Assembly: GCA_002081555.1 (NCBI GenBank)
Contig: MZNV01001118.1
Coordinates: forward strand, 46,033-110,032
Reading direction: 5' to 3'
Length of the DNA stretch: 64,000 nt
Origin: Protostelium mycophagum
Taxonomy: Eukaryota > Evosea > Variosea > Protosteliida > Protosteliaceae
Of the stretch, positions 23,619-34,869 are shown in pieces; within the stretch, counting starts at the first letter, position 1, and each line of letters starts with the position of its first letter. The notes below the pieces were generated by a model. That model did no database searches. It was not told the DNA's origin and saw nothing but the letters and a program-made list of their open reading frames with translations. Position numbers and translations under genes: made by a program.

Positions 23619-24255
23619 TCAGAAGAGAGTCCTACTGGGACGATTAAAACGTGGAATTAGAGCCCTCCTTGGGGCAACACCTCCAGGTTCTTCCTTTGTG
23701 ATGAGTTCCTTCTCTAAAATGTATTTTCCTTCTTTGTACTTCTGTTCTTCGTTCCATGCTTCCTCCTAAAACAGTGAGCGTCATACAAAATGCGGCGGGC
23801 TAGCACTTCTACCAGCGATGATAACCTCACATGGGAATGATTTTGAAGTTGGCATTAAAATAATGATCTGATAACCTACATATCTCCAACCAAGCACAGC
23901 ATTGCACATGATGCAAGATATCTCGCACACTGTAAATCGCCCAGTGTTCATCAATCTATTTGTTTCAGAAGAGACTCAATCAGGTCTCTCACCTCTCTTC
24001 ACTCTTGCCTATAATCACGTTGACTCTGCAAATGATTAATCGAAGGAGATCTATACATGTTAAGATTGACTCACACATCATTGAATAGAAAGGCTTTTCC
24101 ATGTCTCCCAGTGAACATCTGATGACTCAATTTGATGTTCCATCAACAACTATTACCTTCGAGAGGAGTTCTTCTGCACTGGTGAGGTGACAATCACATG
24201 AGGAACAAGTCCACACTACGGATCCAGTTAATTTTTGTTGGTAGACTCTCCCCAT
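23619..24255 (-). CDS. Yippee-like zinc-binding protein
   Basis: Small zinc-binding protein of the yippee family. The start at 24255 reads MGRVYQQKLTGSVVWTCSSC. Exons then give CDCHLTSAEELLSK, MFTGRHGKAFLFNDV, RVNVIIGKSEER, VCEISCIMCNAVLGWRY and EEAWNEEQKYKEGKYILEKE. Both zinc pairs are present (CSSC and CIMC), as are the family signatures F-x-G-R-x-G-x-A-x-L-F, V-N-V, C-x-x-C-x-x-x-L-G-W and Q-K-Y-K-E-G-K. A basic tail of about 25 residues (APRRALIPRFNRPSRTLF) follows the domain. Five short exons, all in phase. Family members are linked to mitosis and to the GID/CTLH ligase in animals; no role can be read here. Confidence 0.93.
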
Positions 24256-24349
24256 TTTGTTGTCGTTCGATCTGTCCGTTCGAAAATTTGCAACTTTTTT
24301 CTGAAATTCCTCACAAAATTCCCGTGAAAGAGGACTGGAAATTTCGGTA

Positions 24350-25057
24350 CTATTTATTTTCTAAAGCTTGGACAAGCTTCTGGATGGCTATTTGCTCGCC
24401 TTTCACATAACTCCGCAACAGTGATGCGTCCTCTTGGCTGATGTAAAGTCCCTGTCTCGACAAGATGGAAATGGCCAAGGACGATTGACCAGTGGCTACT
24501 GACCAGAACAAAATATTTAGCACGTCCTGCTCTGCAACCACATCAAAGAAGGCGTGGACTGCAGCAAGGTGATTCTTCCGCCATGCGATCGAGACGGCTG
24601 ATGCGACGTAGTCTGATTTCACATTGGTCCGCGGATGCTTTGCGATTGCGGCGACTATCGTGGGGTTTCCGTTGAGTAATGCGGCAACTAGAGGGTGCCG
24701 AGAGGGGGTTCCTTGGGGGTCTACTTTTCTGTGTTGTAGAAGTGAAAGTACAGCTACCTCCTTCCCCCGCCTGCACATGTCATATATGGGCAATTGCTGC
24801 TCCATGGACGGGTCCATCCTCACGGCCATGTTTTTGCTGTAGAACTTTTATTCCAATTAAGGTCAGGTCGATCAATTGTACCTCCAAGTGGAGCAGACTA
24901 AGAGGCAGCTCAGCCAATCTTTTGGCTCTTCGATATGTTGAAACACATGAAATAAGACATCATCTTGTAGCATGACCCTGGCGTCAACATGGACAGGAGC
25001 AGTTTGTACGAAGGGTGATATTTTATTTCTTCTCAACAAGTTCTTAAAAAATTTCAT
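24350..25057 (-). CDS. F-box protein with ankyrin-like repeats (copy 1)
   Basis: Probable substrate receptor of an SCF ubiquitin ligase. The start at 25057 reads MKFFKNLLRRNKISPF; a short F-box follows, DDVLFHVFQHIEEPKDWLSC + LLVCSTWRYN. After one intron with acceptor TCTACAG near 24840 comes a run of degenerate ankyrin units: LPIYDMCRRGKEVAVLSLLQ, HPLVAALLNGNPTIVAAIAK, SAVSIAWRKNHLAAVHAFFD and NILFWSVATGQSSLAISILS. The stop is at 24350, about 235 residues. Similar but highly diverged genes occur at 25748 and 29617. Confidence 0.8.
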
Positions 25058-25502
25058 CTTGTGCCGTTACTCGCGTTAAAATGAAGAGGATCTTGGAGGT
25101 GTCGCTCTTGATATTCAATCAAGCTGACCACAATCGGTTGATTGTTTCGGACAACACCTTAGGGATGCAAAGGGATCTTTGGAAACTACACCTGAGATTT
25201 GACGAGCTTCTATAACTCCAGCCTTTTGTGTGTGTGTTCATATGGTTTTCTGAAGATTCCACATCGAGCGGTTTTAAAGGTAAGAACGTTCAACTGCACT
25301 GTAACTCTCATTTTTTGAAATGTCGGCCGCTCAGGTCACGAACGCAAAAATATTGCCCGTTTTTGCGAAATAAATCAAAATTATACTTCAGAGAATTCAC
25401 AAAAAAACAGAATAAAAAATAAATTAAGGTATTAATTTGTAATATTGTAATACAGATTAAATATTGACAATTTGTTGTCTTTGTCTATTCTAACCATGAA
25501 CT

Positions 25503-25643
25503 TTATTCAATAATACGGTATCCTGCTTCTCTCAAAGCCTTTTCGTGACGTGGATAATTGGACGGACGGGAGGCTGCTCTGAAGTGGAAGATCATCGTCT
25601 GAGTCATAGTCCTCATTATCTTCCTTTGATCGAGCTCGCTCAT
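25503..25643 (-). CDS. Small hypothetical ORF
   Basis: Reads MSELDQRKIMRTMTQTMIFH and ends YRIIE. The composition is plausible for protein, and the frame stays open upstream to 25763, overlapping the start of the divergent ankyrin gene. No family is recognised. It may be a terminal exon of a longer gene. Confidence 0.3.
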   Translation of the reverse strand: MSELDQRKIMRTMTQTMIFHFRAASRPSNYPRHEKALREAGYRIIE

Positions 25644-25747
25644 GGTGATTTTGTGGTTTCTCCGGATGGATCTGTCAGAACTTATCAAAACCTTGGACCT
25701 AAAAACATTTTCCGAACCAGCGAACTCAGAACATTTCATTTTCTCGG

Positions 25748-26926
25748 ATGGCCCACCACTCAAGCATCAGCACCATCTTGCACTACATCTTTAGTGGATC
25801 AACATTCAGTGAGAAGGAGGGCCATCTCAAAGAAAATGAGCTCGCAATCGCTTTACAATGGGGAAATATGCAGCAAGTGTGCAGATCATGGCACAGTGCC
25901 TGTTGGTACGAGCTACCTCGTACCTTTCTGAACAAGATGCTTCAGCATGTAGTTCGGATCAGCAGCTCGCAATGGTGAGGTGTGGTATTATATCCACCTA
26001 ACTTCCAATCAAGGAACGGACATTCTTTACTTTGTCAGAGATTGTTGAGTCTTGGTGCAGATCCATCCGTAGATGATTGTTATGCCTTTGTAATCGGTGC
26101 AGAGAGGGTGATTGAGAAATGTCAAAACCATCACTCTTATCAACAAGCTGTAGGGTCACGCAGATGTGGTGGCTCAATTCCTCAAACCTCCGACTGTCGT
26201 AGACGTACAAGCACGCGGCAACCATGCCATCTTTCACGCGGCAAAGTATGGACACACAGAAGTAGTGAGGCTCTTGGCACCTCATGTCCCATTGGCACGA
26301 TGCGGCCAAGCCATTCTGAAAGTACGTTCAAAATCTTTCAGAAAATATTGGACAATTAAAGAATCGATTTATTTCAATTTTATATTGAATAATTCAACAG
26401 ACGTATTGTCTTTGTTTTTATTTGGTGTAGGTTGCCATCGAGAAAGGCAGGGGCGAGATCGTTGACTTTCTGTTGAAGAGCACAGACATCTCTCCTGGTT
26501 TTGAATCATGTAAAATTTTCATTTTAAAGAAGTGGATTCGGTCATTTGACGGCTTGTTTTAAGCTGTAGAATGTAATCAGTAACTTTGTACATGTGAAGT
26601 GATCGAGCTGACATGCACAAGATGACCCTCTATATATGGCCATCAAATCGAACAGCGCAGACACAGTAAGGGCCCTCTTAGAGGACAAGCGCGTCGATCC
26701 CTCAAATAGAAACTTCTTAGAACTGGCGGCTGCATCATCTGACAGCTACATCATGAAGTACCTGTGTACAGATCCGAGGGTCGATGTGCTACGTTTTGGG
26801 TTTGGTGCGCTGCGAGAGACGCGAAGTCGTGGTGCCGATTACACGAGGCGTCTCATGGCAAAGATGCTGAGAGAAGAGCTGATCGAAAGAGGCATCAGTC
26901 CTTCAGATCCCAGGCTGAATGTATAA
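25748..26926 (+). CDS. F-box-like ankyrin protein (copy 2)
   Basis: The N-terminus reads MAHHSSISTILHYIFSG and then VCRSWHSACWYELP, which keeps the V-C-R-x-W end of an F-box. Introns at about 25977, 26109, 26323 and 26510 separate clear ankyrin units: NGHSLLCQRLLSLGADPSVD, GHADVVAQFLKPPTVVDVQA, HAIFHAAKYGHTEVVRLLAP, VAIEKGRGEIVDFLLKS, YMAIKSNSADTVRALLEDKR and FLELAAASSDSYIMKYLCTD. It ends ISPSDPRLNV at 26926. The phrase 'xDxRVDP/L' inside repeats recurs in the other two copies. Probably a ubiquitin-ligase adaptor; the substrate is unknown. Confidence 0.8.
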
Positions 26927-27096
26927 AGTGAAAGTACACCACATGAACAACACATCTCTGACAGCTATTCTCGTATGGAGGATCATATGGTATCACACCT
27001 CTGTGAAACCGAATGGTGAAGATGTACAAACGATCATACAAAAGAAGAGGTTCTGAAACAGTTCTTATTTATCGTTTATGGCAGGGCTGGCTCCCT

Positions 27097-27243
27097 CTAT
27101 AACACGGAATCAAAGTAGCCAGTCTGAGGGGTACTGATGTAGTCATTTTTGGGTGCTGTTGGCAAAGGACTTCTCCTTGGAAGGTGAAATCCGTGGTGGA
27201 ATCTGATCACCTTGAAGGCTTCCTCCTTCCGTATGATCAACAT
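27097..27243 (-). CDS. Small hypothetical protein, 48 aa
   Basis: An uninterrupted frame reads MLIIRKEEAFKVIRFHHGFH + LPRRSPLPTAPKNDYISTP and ends GYFDSVL. Hydrophobic/basic start, Pro-rich end. It may have further upstream exons. Not recognised. It lies just downstream of another small minus-strand gene. Confidence 0.4.
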   Translation of the reverse strand: MLIIRKEEAFKVIRFHHGFHLPRRSPLPTAPKNDYISTPQTGYFDSVL

Positions 27244-27315
27244 CTGACTTGTCTCATGAAAATAAAGAGGGTACCGAAAGGCAAGACGAACCTCCCAAGA
27301 ACACGAAAAATAACT

Positions 27316-27548
27316 TTATTTTGAAGAGGGTTTACGAAAAGGTGACTGGAAGAGTGGTGGTGGCTCAGTTCTAGGTTCCCAGAAGGGGTTTTCCACCCTT
27401 CTGCCCTCTAGATATTCTTTTTGGAACCTCCTTCCTTTCCTCAACTCTTCAAAAGCCTGTGTGTTGATAAGATGTCTTTAACGTGGTGAACACCATTCCA
27501 CAAAATATAAGTACACAGGATGATTACAAACACAAGCGAAAATTTCAT
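27316..27548 (-). CDS. Small single-span membrane protein, 65 aa
   Basis: Two exons join in phase across a 36-base intron. The N-terminal span is MKFSLVFVIILCTYILWNG, followed by a charged, Pro-rich tail AFEELRKGRRFQKEYLEGRR + VENPFWEPRTEPPPLFQSPF ending RKPSSK. The layout (one membrane helix near the N-terminus, then a basic helix) is like small subunits of mitochondrial respiratory complexes, but no specific family is recognised. It is too short and split to be found by ORF length alone. Confidence 0.55.
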
Positions 27549-27829
27549 GATGAATAAGGAATCCCTCTTATTTAAGAATGACGATCATCGTAAAGCAAAA
27601 AATGAGCCACACATTATGGACGACAGTAGAAAATCTCGAAAAATATCACGAATTATGATCACCTCAGGGGTTGCACCATGGAGAACATAATCCTTCTTAA
27701 CCGAGAGGCAGACAGCTGCATTATTCTTCTCGACCTCACAAGGCCAAGCGAATTCCCCACTTCTATAATAGTTCTTTAATGCACCTCTAAATGCTGCGCT
27801 TGGTCAGAAATCAATCAATCTTAGCAAGA

Positions 27830-28051
27830 TCATTCACATGTGCAATTTCTGAAGACATTTTGCATTCCCCAGCAGTCCAAAAATCTAGGGTGCTCTGGCA
27901 GCTCTCGTGTTGCATCAAATGACTCCTGAGCTTTCTCCTCTACTCTTCTCGTCGCTTCTGCCTCGAAGGTGTTCTCTAGCGCCTTCTTTAATTCTGCCTC
28001 AATCTCATCCTCTATTCCTTTCGGATTTTTGTTTTCCATATCGCCAGTCAC
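27830..28051 (-). CDS. Small acidic hypothetical protein
   Basis: Reads MTGDMENKNPKGIEDEIEAE, then LKKALENTFEAEATRRVEEK, and ends with three Cys (DCWGMQN...FRNCTCE). The frame stays open upstream (PRFWKSEWQSQSPKFKKC) to about 28175 without an ATG, so a first exon could lie further right. Mostly helix-forming and acidic. Not recognised. Confidence 0.4.
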   Translation of the reverse strand: MTGDMENKNPKGIEDEIEAELKKALENTFEAEATRRVEEKAQESFDATRELPEHPRFLDCWGMQNVFRNCTCE

Positions 28052-28177
28052 GATGTGGTGTGATGTGATCTCTTCCTGGAAAAGACATTTTTTGAATTTG
28101 GGTGACTGCGATTGCCACTCTGACTTCCAGAATCTTGGTAAATACGCAGCATTTCGCGTCTCCTCATTTTCGCCTGC

Positions 28178-29541
28178 ATGCTGTTTCGGCTAACGAGATA
28201 CAGAGGGCAGGGAACAACACTTTCGAGCTGCCTTCACAACAAAAAAGTTGACCTCATTTCAGCACCCGTCAGATCATTATCATCTATCATGCCTCCCAAA
28301 AAGAAACTAGACACATCTGCGGCCGATTCTCCTGCCAAGAAGCAGAAAGGGCTTGACTCCTTCGTCATCATGAAGAGTGAGTATAGAAATATAACCACAT
28401 AACCATCACGTCAATCTGATTGTTCAGAGCCAGCTCCTGCGCCTGAAAAAGAAGTGAAAAACGAGGAGTCGTCTAAAGAGGAAGTAGAAGATGAAAAAGT
28501 CGAGATCGAACAGACTGGTACAGTCATCGATCACCTGACCGAGCCTGGTTGGAGGAGGGCATTAGAACCGGAATTCAAAAAGTCATACTTCAAGACACTC
28601 ATTGCCAATCTCCAAGAGGCAAAATCGAACGGCGACGAAGTGAGTTTGTGGAATACATCGTCTCTTTATTCTTAATTTGAATTCAGGTTTTCCCGCCAGA
28701 AGAGGATGTCTTCACCGCTTTCAATTTGACACCTCTGAAAGATGTCAAAGTAGTGATCATCGGTCAGGTAAGAGCCACAACATTCACAGATTACATCTTA
28801 TCAAACGATCTGACAAGCTTTGACATACAACTCTGAGGTTGAAGACATGCAGGATCCTTATCACGACAACAACCAGGCGCATGGACTCAGCTTTTCCGTC
28901 AGAAAAGGCATCGCCATCCCTCCCTCCCTCAGGTATACATTCCCCAATCTACACGGATCATATTACCATCTACAACGAGAAGGCGCTCATAAAAACAGGA
29001 ATATTTACAAAGAATTAACCACAGACATCCCCGGCTTTGTTACACCAAAAGACGGCGATCTAACGGAGTGGGCGAAGAACGGAGTCTTACTTCTTAACGC
29101 CACGTGAGTGTTCGCGCTGTAGATAGGGTTAACCCCGCTTCAGGCTGACGGTGAAGGCACATAAGGCCAACAGCCACGCGGAGTGGGGCTGGCAGACGTT
29201 CACCGATGAGGTGATCAAGGTCATCGACAGGCAGAGAGAAGGTGTCGTCTTCTTGCTGTATCCTTACTATTTTTGAAATTGTCTAAATGATATAATTTCT
29301 TGACTATAGAGCTGGGGAAACTTTGCAAAGAAAAAGGGAAAGATGATCAACCGCAGCAGACATGACGTAAGCTATCAGACTCATGGAATGGCTTATCACT
29401 GATCTTGATCAGGTGATTGAGAATGGACACCCTTCACCATTATCTGTCAAATCTTGGACTGGATGCAAGTGCTTCTCTAAAGCAAACGCCGCATTGAAGA
29501 AGAGAGGAAAACCAGAGATCGATTGGACTATCAGTGGATAA
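28178..29541 (+). CDS. UNG: Uracil-DNA glycosylase, family 1
   Basis: Removes uracil from DNA in base excision repair. The first Met (28178) gives a basic, Ser-containing leader ([20 protein letters not shown]) fit for mitochondria; an internal Met (28290, [18 protein letters not shown]) would give a nuclear form with a Lys-rich signal. The catalytic core has [20 protein letters not shown] (catalytic Asp and water-activating motif), [35 protein letters not shown] and the leucine loop HPSPLS. The end is [13 protein letters not shown] at 29541. Several introns. Usual VLLLNxVLTV is here LLLNATLTV; otherwise it is canonical. Confidence 0.95.
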
Positions 29542-29616
29542 TGTAGTAAAAGACGAAAAGTACAAAGTTTATAACTTCTGATGAGAATAAATAAGAATGA
29601 TGGCAACAACTGTGTA

Positions 29617-30478
29617 TCATGGTGGAGCTGTTGACTTCCCAATGTAAGTGTTCGGATCTAATTTTGATCAGAATCGAAAAGGAATGAACGTCCATACCTT
29701 GACATCTCTCAATACACCGAATGAAGACCTGATCATGTCTTTCTTGGACAAGGCGACGAAGTCCAAGAAAATTTAAGCGAAATTTTGGGTGGTGCAGTAT
29801 GAGCTCCACCATCTCTGTACAGTTGTTTTCCAAAAATAGATACAGACACTCGTTATTGTCGACATTCAGATCCACCCTGGGATCCTCTATCAGGATCTTC
29901 ACTGTACGAAGATATTCTTTGTCGACGGTGTTTAGACAAGCGGTGTACACCGCTGCCAATAATGGCGCATTGCACTCATGTGATGGGTTGATCCTGGGGT
30001 CCTCCAACAGACATCTGATGGCACAGACAAATGGGCCCTTGCAGATGACCTCTATAAAAAATCTGGATGAAATGTCGGTTCGGGGGATGATGAGACGAAG
30101 GGATGGGATGGATTCCATGCGGGCTGCCTGATAGAAGGCAGTTGTCGTTTGGAATCTGAATGTCGAGTCGCAGATCTCCCGCCACAATCTGCACACGCTT
30201 CTCAGCAGGACGAACATGGTTTCCCGTCCCTTCTGCCTCAGAGCGCACAATTTGGAAAATATACGTTTCCTCTTCTTCTTTGGTGAAGGGATGTATAATG
30301 CGAGCAGTCCTGCCAAGATCTCTCGAGTCGTATCGATCGTAGAGATCACTCCATTCCTGCTCTCTATATGGCAATGTGATGTTTTCGAGTCCTTTGTCAT
30401 TCGATCTGAGCTCATCAATCCTTTCCATTTCTTCCGAGTCTTACCCTGTGTGTGTGTGTTGCCCGTTTGTTGGGGCAT
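29617..30478 (-). CDS. F-box-like ankyrin protein (copy 3)
   Basis: The start at 30478 reads MPQQTGNTHTQGKTRKKWKG. An F-box-like part holds ILAGLLALYIPSP and LLRSVCRLWREICDSTF. Ankyrin-like units follow: AFYQAARMESIPSLRLIIPR, GPFVCAIRCLLEDPRINPSH, APLLAAVYTACLNTVDKEYL, RTVKILIEDPRVDLNVDNNE and LYLFLENNCTEMVELILHHP. The frame remains open to 29531 and would overlap the UNG stop. A small intron (donor GTATGG near 29700) instead gives an ending QDPNTYIGKSTAPP at 29617, which I prefer. Third member of a dispersed local group with 24350 and 25748. Confidence 0.75.
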
Positions 30479-30874
30479 GCCCGAGCTGTTGGTTCTCCAA
30501 GTCTTATATTTTAGGCGGAGTTTGGTTCAGTCAAAAACGGTCCGCTGGCGGAGTGCAGATTTAAAGGTTTAATTTCATTTCCAGGTTACGTGCCGAAATA
30601 CACGGTAAATTAACCGTGCAAATAATTGGACTTCCGCATAGAGTAATCAAAAAATTCAACACTTAAAGTGCCCGCCGGGCACCTCCGCGTTTATCTTAAA
30701 CTGTTCATCGTGAAAAATGGTGTTTTATAAGAGGTTAGCTGCCAGGCGACGATTTTTTGTTCTCTGCAGAATGAGAAACTATGGCAATATTATATCATTA
30801 TAATACATTATCTGCCGCCGAAAAGATGAGGGATGTGGGAAGAGGAGATACTGAGACAATGTTTATTCAGATGT

Positions 30875-31852
30875 CTACTTCTCGTAGGTCCACTTGTTTA
30901 AGGCAGATTCCCAGTCGGCAACTTCGTTTTCCTTGAACCACAGGGAGATCTCGTGCTTGGCAGAGTCGGGTCCGTCACTGTCCACGTTCAGTATATAGAG
31001 TACAAATGTACAAGACTGACCTTCCGTGGATGATGTTACGGCCCATAATGATGCAGTAGTCACCACGGATGGTACCGATGTCGGCCTTGGCGGGGTCAGT
31101 AGCGCCGATAAGCTTTCTTCCAGTGCTGATGACGTCCTTTCCTTCCCAAACCATAGCGACGACTGCAGACCATCAGATCATCATTCTTGTCAACCAGATC
31201 ATCCACAAATTGTCATACCTGGTCCGCTGGCGAAGTACTTCACGAGAGCGGGGAAGAAGGGTCTCTCCTTAAGATCGTCGTAGTGCTCGCTGGCGAACTC
31301 CTCAGTTGGCTTCAAAAACCTTGATCACGATCAGACCAGTCGTCATTTTGTGTGTTCATACTTGAGACCGACGAGCTTGAATCCCTTTCTCTCGAAACGG
31401 CCGATAATGTCAGAGACGAGTCCACGGTTCACACCATCGGGCTTGATGGCGATGAAGGTTCTCTCCTTCTGGGTTCCAGCAGCACCTGATTGTTTTTAGG
31501 GTAAAATTTTTCATCATACGGTAATTACCATAGTGAGGTGTGGCCTCAGCGGCGTATACTGGAGCAGAGAAAGAAGAGGTGAAAGAAGAAGAGAAGTTGG
31601 AGGTCTCTGTTTTGTATTTAGATTCTATGATCAAATCATTACTCACCAGTCTTCTCAGCCTGGCTCTTGTTCAAAGAGAAAGCAGCAACACCAACAGCGG
31701 CAGCTCCTGCAACAAAGGCAACCTTGTTGATGGGGCTGGTCTTGGCAACAGCAGAGGAGAATGATCTGACTCCACGTGCTGCACAAGATCAACAACTACT
31801 ACAGAGTTTGGAGGAACCTACCGCGGGTTAATCTGGCGGCGTTGGCGAACAT
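30875..31852 (-). CDS. NDK: Nucleoside diphosphate kinase, mitochondrial
   Basis: Transfers the terminal phosphate between nucleotides. The start at 31852 gives a mitochondrial presequence-like leader ([20 protein letters not shown]) and then a short hydrophobic stretch ([20 protein letters not shown]), so it may be anchored to the inner membrane. The NDK core follows: [75 protein letters not shown] and the active-site histidine in [19 protein letters not shown]. It ends ALNKWTYEK. Introns separate each block. Confidence 0.95.
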
Positions 31853-32197
31853 TGTTGGTGTTTCTGAAAAATGGCCAATCAAAAGATGAGATGAGAAACC
31901 CACGGTAAGAACAGATTTTCACGGTAAGTAACCGTGCAGTTTTCCAAGATGACGAATGCAAACTACAACTAAAATATATATTTATTATTTAGTGAGTAAA
32001 AAAGAAACCTTGCACGAGCTCATTCTTCGACACAACTTCCTCTGTTAATGGACTAAAGACATACATTCTGAGGAATGCACAAAAGAGTTGGAAATTTAAT
32101 ATAAAATAAAAGACACTCGTATTTTGATTGTTATTCTGCGGCTGATTGCCGCGGCGCAGAGCGCCCTACCTTCCCCATATATTGTTATGTACAGAGC
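31853..32197. other. Spacer with CACGGTAA words
   Basis: Upstream of the NDK start. It contains CACGGTAAGAACAG and CACGGTAAGTAACCGTG (31910-31940), one of the clearest copies of the CGGTAA palindrome. No gene seen. Confidence 0.45.
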
Positions 32198-33034
32198 TCA
32201 AGAGCAGCAGCCTCCCTTGTTCGTGTCTTTGCCGCCAGCTGGGTTCACTCTGCCACTTCTATCTGGTGGTGGATGTTCTTTTTGGATGTGCGCCTCTGCT
32301 ATGTGCTGAAAGATCTCCTCTATTCCCTCGCCCGTTTTGGCTGATGTGTCAAACATCTTGCCATTAATGTTATCTGTGTATTCTTGAATGTCTCTGCGAG
32401 CCAGATTATGTATATCGACCCCATCGCCTGAAAAAATAAGAAGAAGAGGGAGGAATTATAGCTCACTCTTTGTGCCTACAATGTATATAGCACAATCCTC
32501 TTCATTCTGTTGTAATTCATCGACCCAAAGCTTCTTCATGTCAAATCCAGCAACATAAAAAGAGAGAAATGATCATTTACCTTTACTTTTTCGAAACTCT
32601 TCAAATCGGTGAGATCTGAAAAAAATGAGCGATAGATGGTGCTAATGGTACTCACCGTAGCAGACCAGTGCTGCCTTTGCTGAGCGGTAATATATGCGAC
32701 TCATACTCTCGTAGCGGTCTTGTCCAGCTGTATCCTATCCAAATAAGAAACAAAACATGAGCAGTGAACATACCCAAACTCCAATGGTGACTTCTTTTCC
32801 ACCAGCCTCCATTTTCTTCGCTCCAAAGGCCGCACCAACGGTCTAGATTTCATCAGAATACTTCGGATGCTATTGCTCTCATACTCACAGCTACTGTATT
32901 CTCTTTGTATTTCCCACGAAGAAACCTCTCCACTAAACATGTTTTGCCTTCGGTTATCAGACCATATAAAACATGCTTTCCATACCAACAGAGTGCTTGC
33001 CGAGCAGAACTACTTTAACATCCACTTTAGACAT
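32198..33034 (-). CDS. Rab-family small GTPase, Rab24-like
   Basis: The start at 33034 reads [17 protein letters not shown], then [13 protein letters not shown] (P-loop GKHSVGKTCL after splicing). The sequence continues [40 protein letters not shown] and [12 protein letters not shown]. The later guanine motif is near IYIVGTKS (where Rabs usually have NKxD), followed by FDTSAKTG. The C-terminus NKGGCCS can be prenylated. [20 protein letters not shown] and the GTKS motif fit Rab24/Rab20-type GTPases, linked to autophagy and endocytic traffic in animals. The usual effector-loop Thr is present. Seven or so exons. Confidence 0.88.
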
Positions 33035-33429
33035 CTTCGGTTTGTTGTCTTGGATGGCGCGAGAGTTGAGCGCTGATCTGCCGTTTTATTCCTTTGACAA
33101 CACCAATTGCAATTTCAATTTTCCGTGGCATTTCCCCCTAATGTTATTTAAAGTTTATTTTATCTTAAATAACATCCCCCAATATACCCTTGTTTCCTTT
33201 TGATCTGTACAGACGATGCAATTTCTTGATACAGCACAGGGATTCTTTTCCTCGCCTCTTAGGATGTTCAACTTCGAGTTATAGAGGGGATATCTACACC
33301 GGTGTAGATGTGAGGATGGTTGTTGTAGATAGAAAAGGGTTGGGAAATGCGATTGTCCATTTACAAGGTTGGAAATCTCAAATTCCCGCACAAGCCAGAC
33401 ACGCCTTCATAAAGCAACCTTTACACAAC

Positions 33430-34493
33430 ATGGCAACCAATCAGCTCGTCATCGCTCAAGATACAATCAATCGAGTCACACGTTTCTTAGACACCACAGC
33501 TGGTCGTGATAAGATCGTCAGGTGCTTGATTTGCCTTCTTCAATCCTTGAGTTCTTTCTGCGTAAAGAATGTCAACTCATTAAGATTGTAGACTTCTTCA
33601 ATATGCCAGCAAGTTCTTGGCTTGGTGGTTGGTCAACAACAACCGTTTGGACTTGGCGAAGAAGTTCTCCGCTATAGAGGCACATGGAAGCTTGGCCAGA
33701 AAGGTCTTTCGTCTGTTCAAATCCATCGCTCATCTCCAAACCGCCGCGAAGACATGGACACAGGTAATTGATTGCTGAAATTGTTGTCTGATCACATCTT
33801 TAGGAGGCCGACTTTATGGTCAGTGTCACCACCGTTGTTCAAAATCTGTCCCAAGCCATATGGCTCTACTATGATCATCTCGTCTGGGCCCACAAACTTG
33901 GTCTCCTCACAAACAGAGAGCTGGCACCTATCTCGAGAAAGTCTAACATCTTCTGGCTCATCGCTATGATCGCAGGTAGATGATCAATACATCCTGATTT
34001 CCTTTTGTAAATGGAAATGTATTGAATGATGAAGGAATCGTAAAGGCCGCACATCTCATCCGCATCACCCAGCAGCTCGCCGCTAGCACCACCAAGCCAG
34101 AGGTATATCTTGTTCTTTGTCTTATCACGTATCATTTTGACCTTTCCAGATGGTCGAATCACTTCGCAAGAGACAAGGCGAATTCACTTTAGAACTCGTC
34201 AGAAATCTCGTAGACGTACCCATCCCCCTCACCTCGCTGAGCCCCAGGTAACACTTAACCCTCTACAACTCTATCTACAACGTCATGATATATCCCCTAA
34301 AACAATTTTTCCACAAGTAAAACGATGAAAATAGCCACAATCCAGAAAATCGATTTTAAAATCTTTTTGCACCGTCTACAACTGGTGACTTGTGTACAGG
34401 CTCGCAGCAGTGTTCCCTTCTGGATTAGTTGGACTTTGTGGGGTCATATCCTCTGTGATTGGAATTCAGCAAGTGTGGTCAAAAATCAAGTGA
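33430..34493 (+). CDS. PEX11: Peroxisomal membrane protein PEX11
   Basis: Drives peroxisome elongation and division. The start is taken at 33430 (MATNQLVIAQDTINRVTRFL), though the frame is open upstream. Family marks: DTTAGRDKIVR + YASKFLAWWL, KKFSAIEAHGSLARKVFRLF, SIAHLQTAAKTW, then VQNLSQAIWLYYDHLVWAHK, SNIFWLIAMIAGIVKAAHLI and the C-terminal membrane region LAAVFPSGLVGLCGVISSVI ending VWSKIK. RKVFR.F..I, DH..W....L and the final G-x-x-S-S are typical. Divergent from the Rab24-like gene with 395 bases between starts. Confidence 0.93.
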
Positions 34494-34695
34494 AAATACG
34501 AATAAAACGAAATAGGGTGATCATGTTCAATCCATGACATTCTTTGTGTGTTTCTGATCACCATATCTTGTCCATCCCCAGATGACCTTTAGAACTCATC
34601 CTTTGTAAAGGATTCTGAAACTTGAACAAAGGACCCACTCACAAATGGAGTGGAAGTTTTTGCCACATAAATCTTACATTCACCCACAGCTATAG

Positions 34696-34869
34696 AAGAG
34701 ACAACCGATCTTAAACAGCCTGAAATTGGAAGACAAAGCCGCAACGAAACAATCAAAGAGGTACATCTCAGATGAAGAGTCGATCAAGGAGAGAGCAGAT
34801 CGTCTTGCTGTCATGATAGTCCCAGAAGCGCAAGATCCAGAATCATTGTGGTCAATGATCTTCCTGTAA
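34696..34869 (+). CDS. Possible terminal exon of an unrecognised small gene
   Basis: After an acceptor TATAG at 34695 the frame reads KRQPILNSLKLEDKAATKQS, then RYISDEESIKERADRLAVMI, ending SLWSMIFL. Charged, helix-forming. The upstream exon and start were not found (ATG at 34581 does not join in phase). Not recognised. Confidence 0.3.
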   Translation, partial: KRQPILNSLKLEDKAATKQSKRYISDEESIKERADRLAVMIVPEAQDPESLWSMIFL

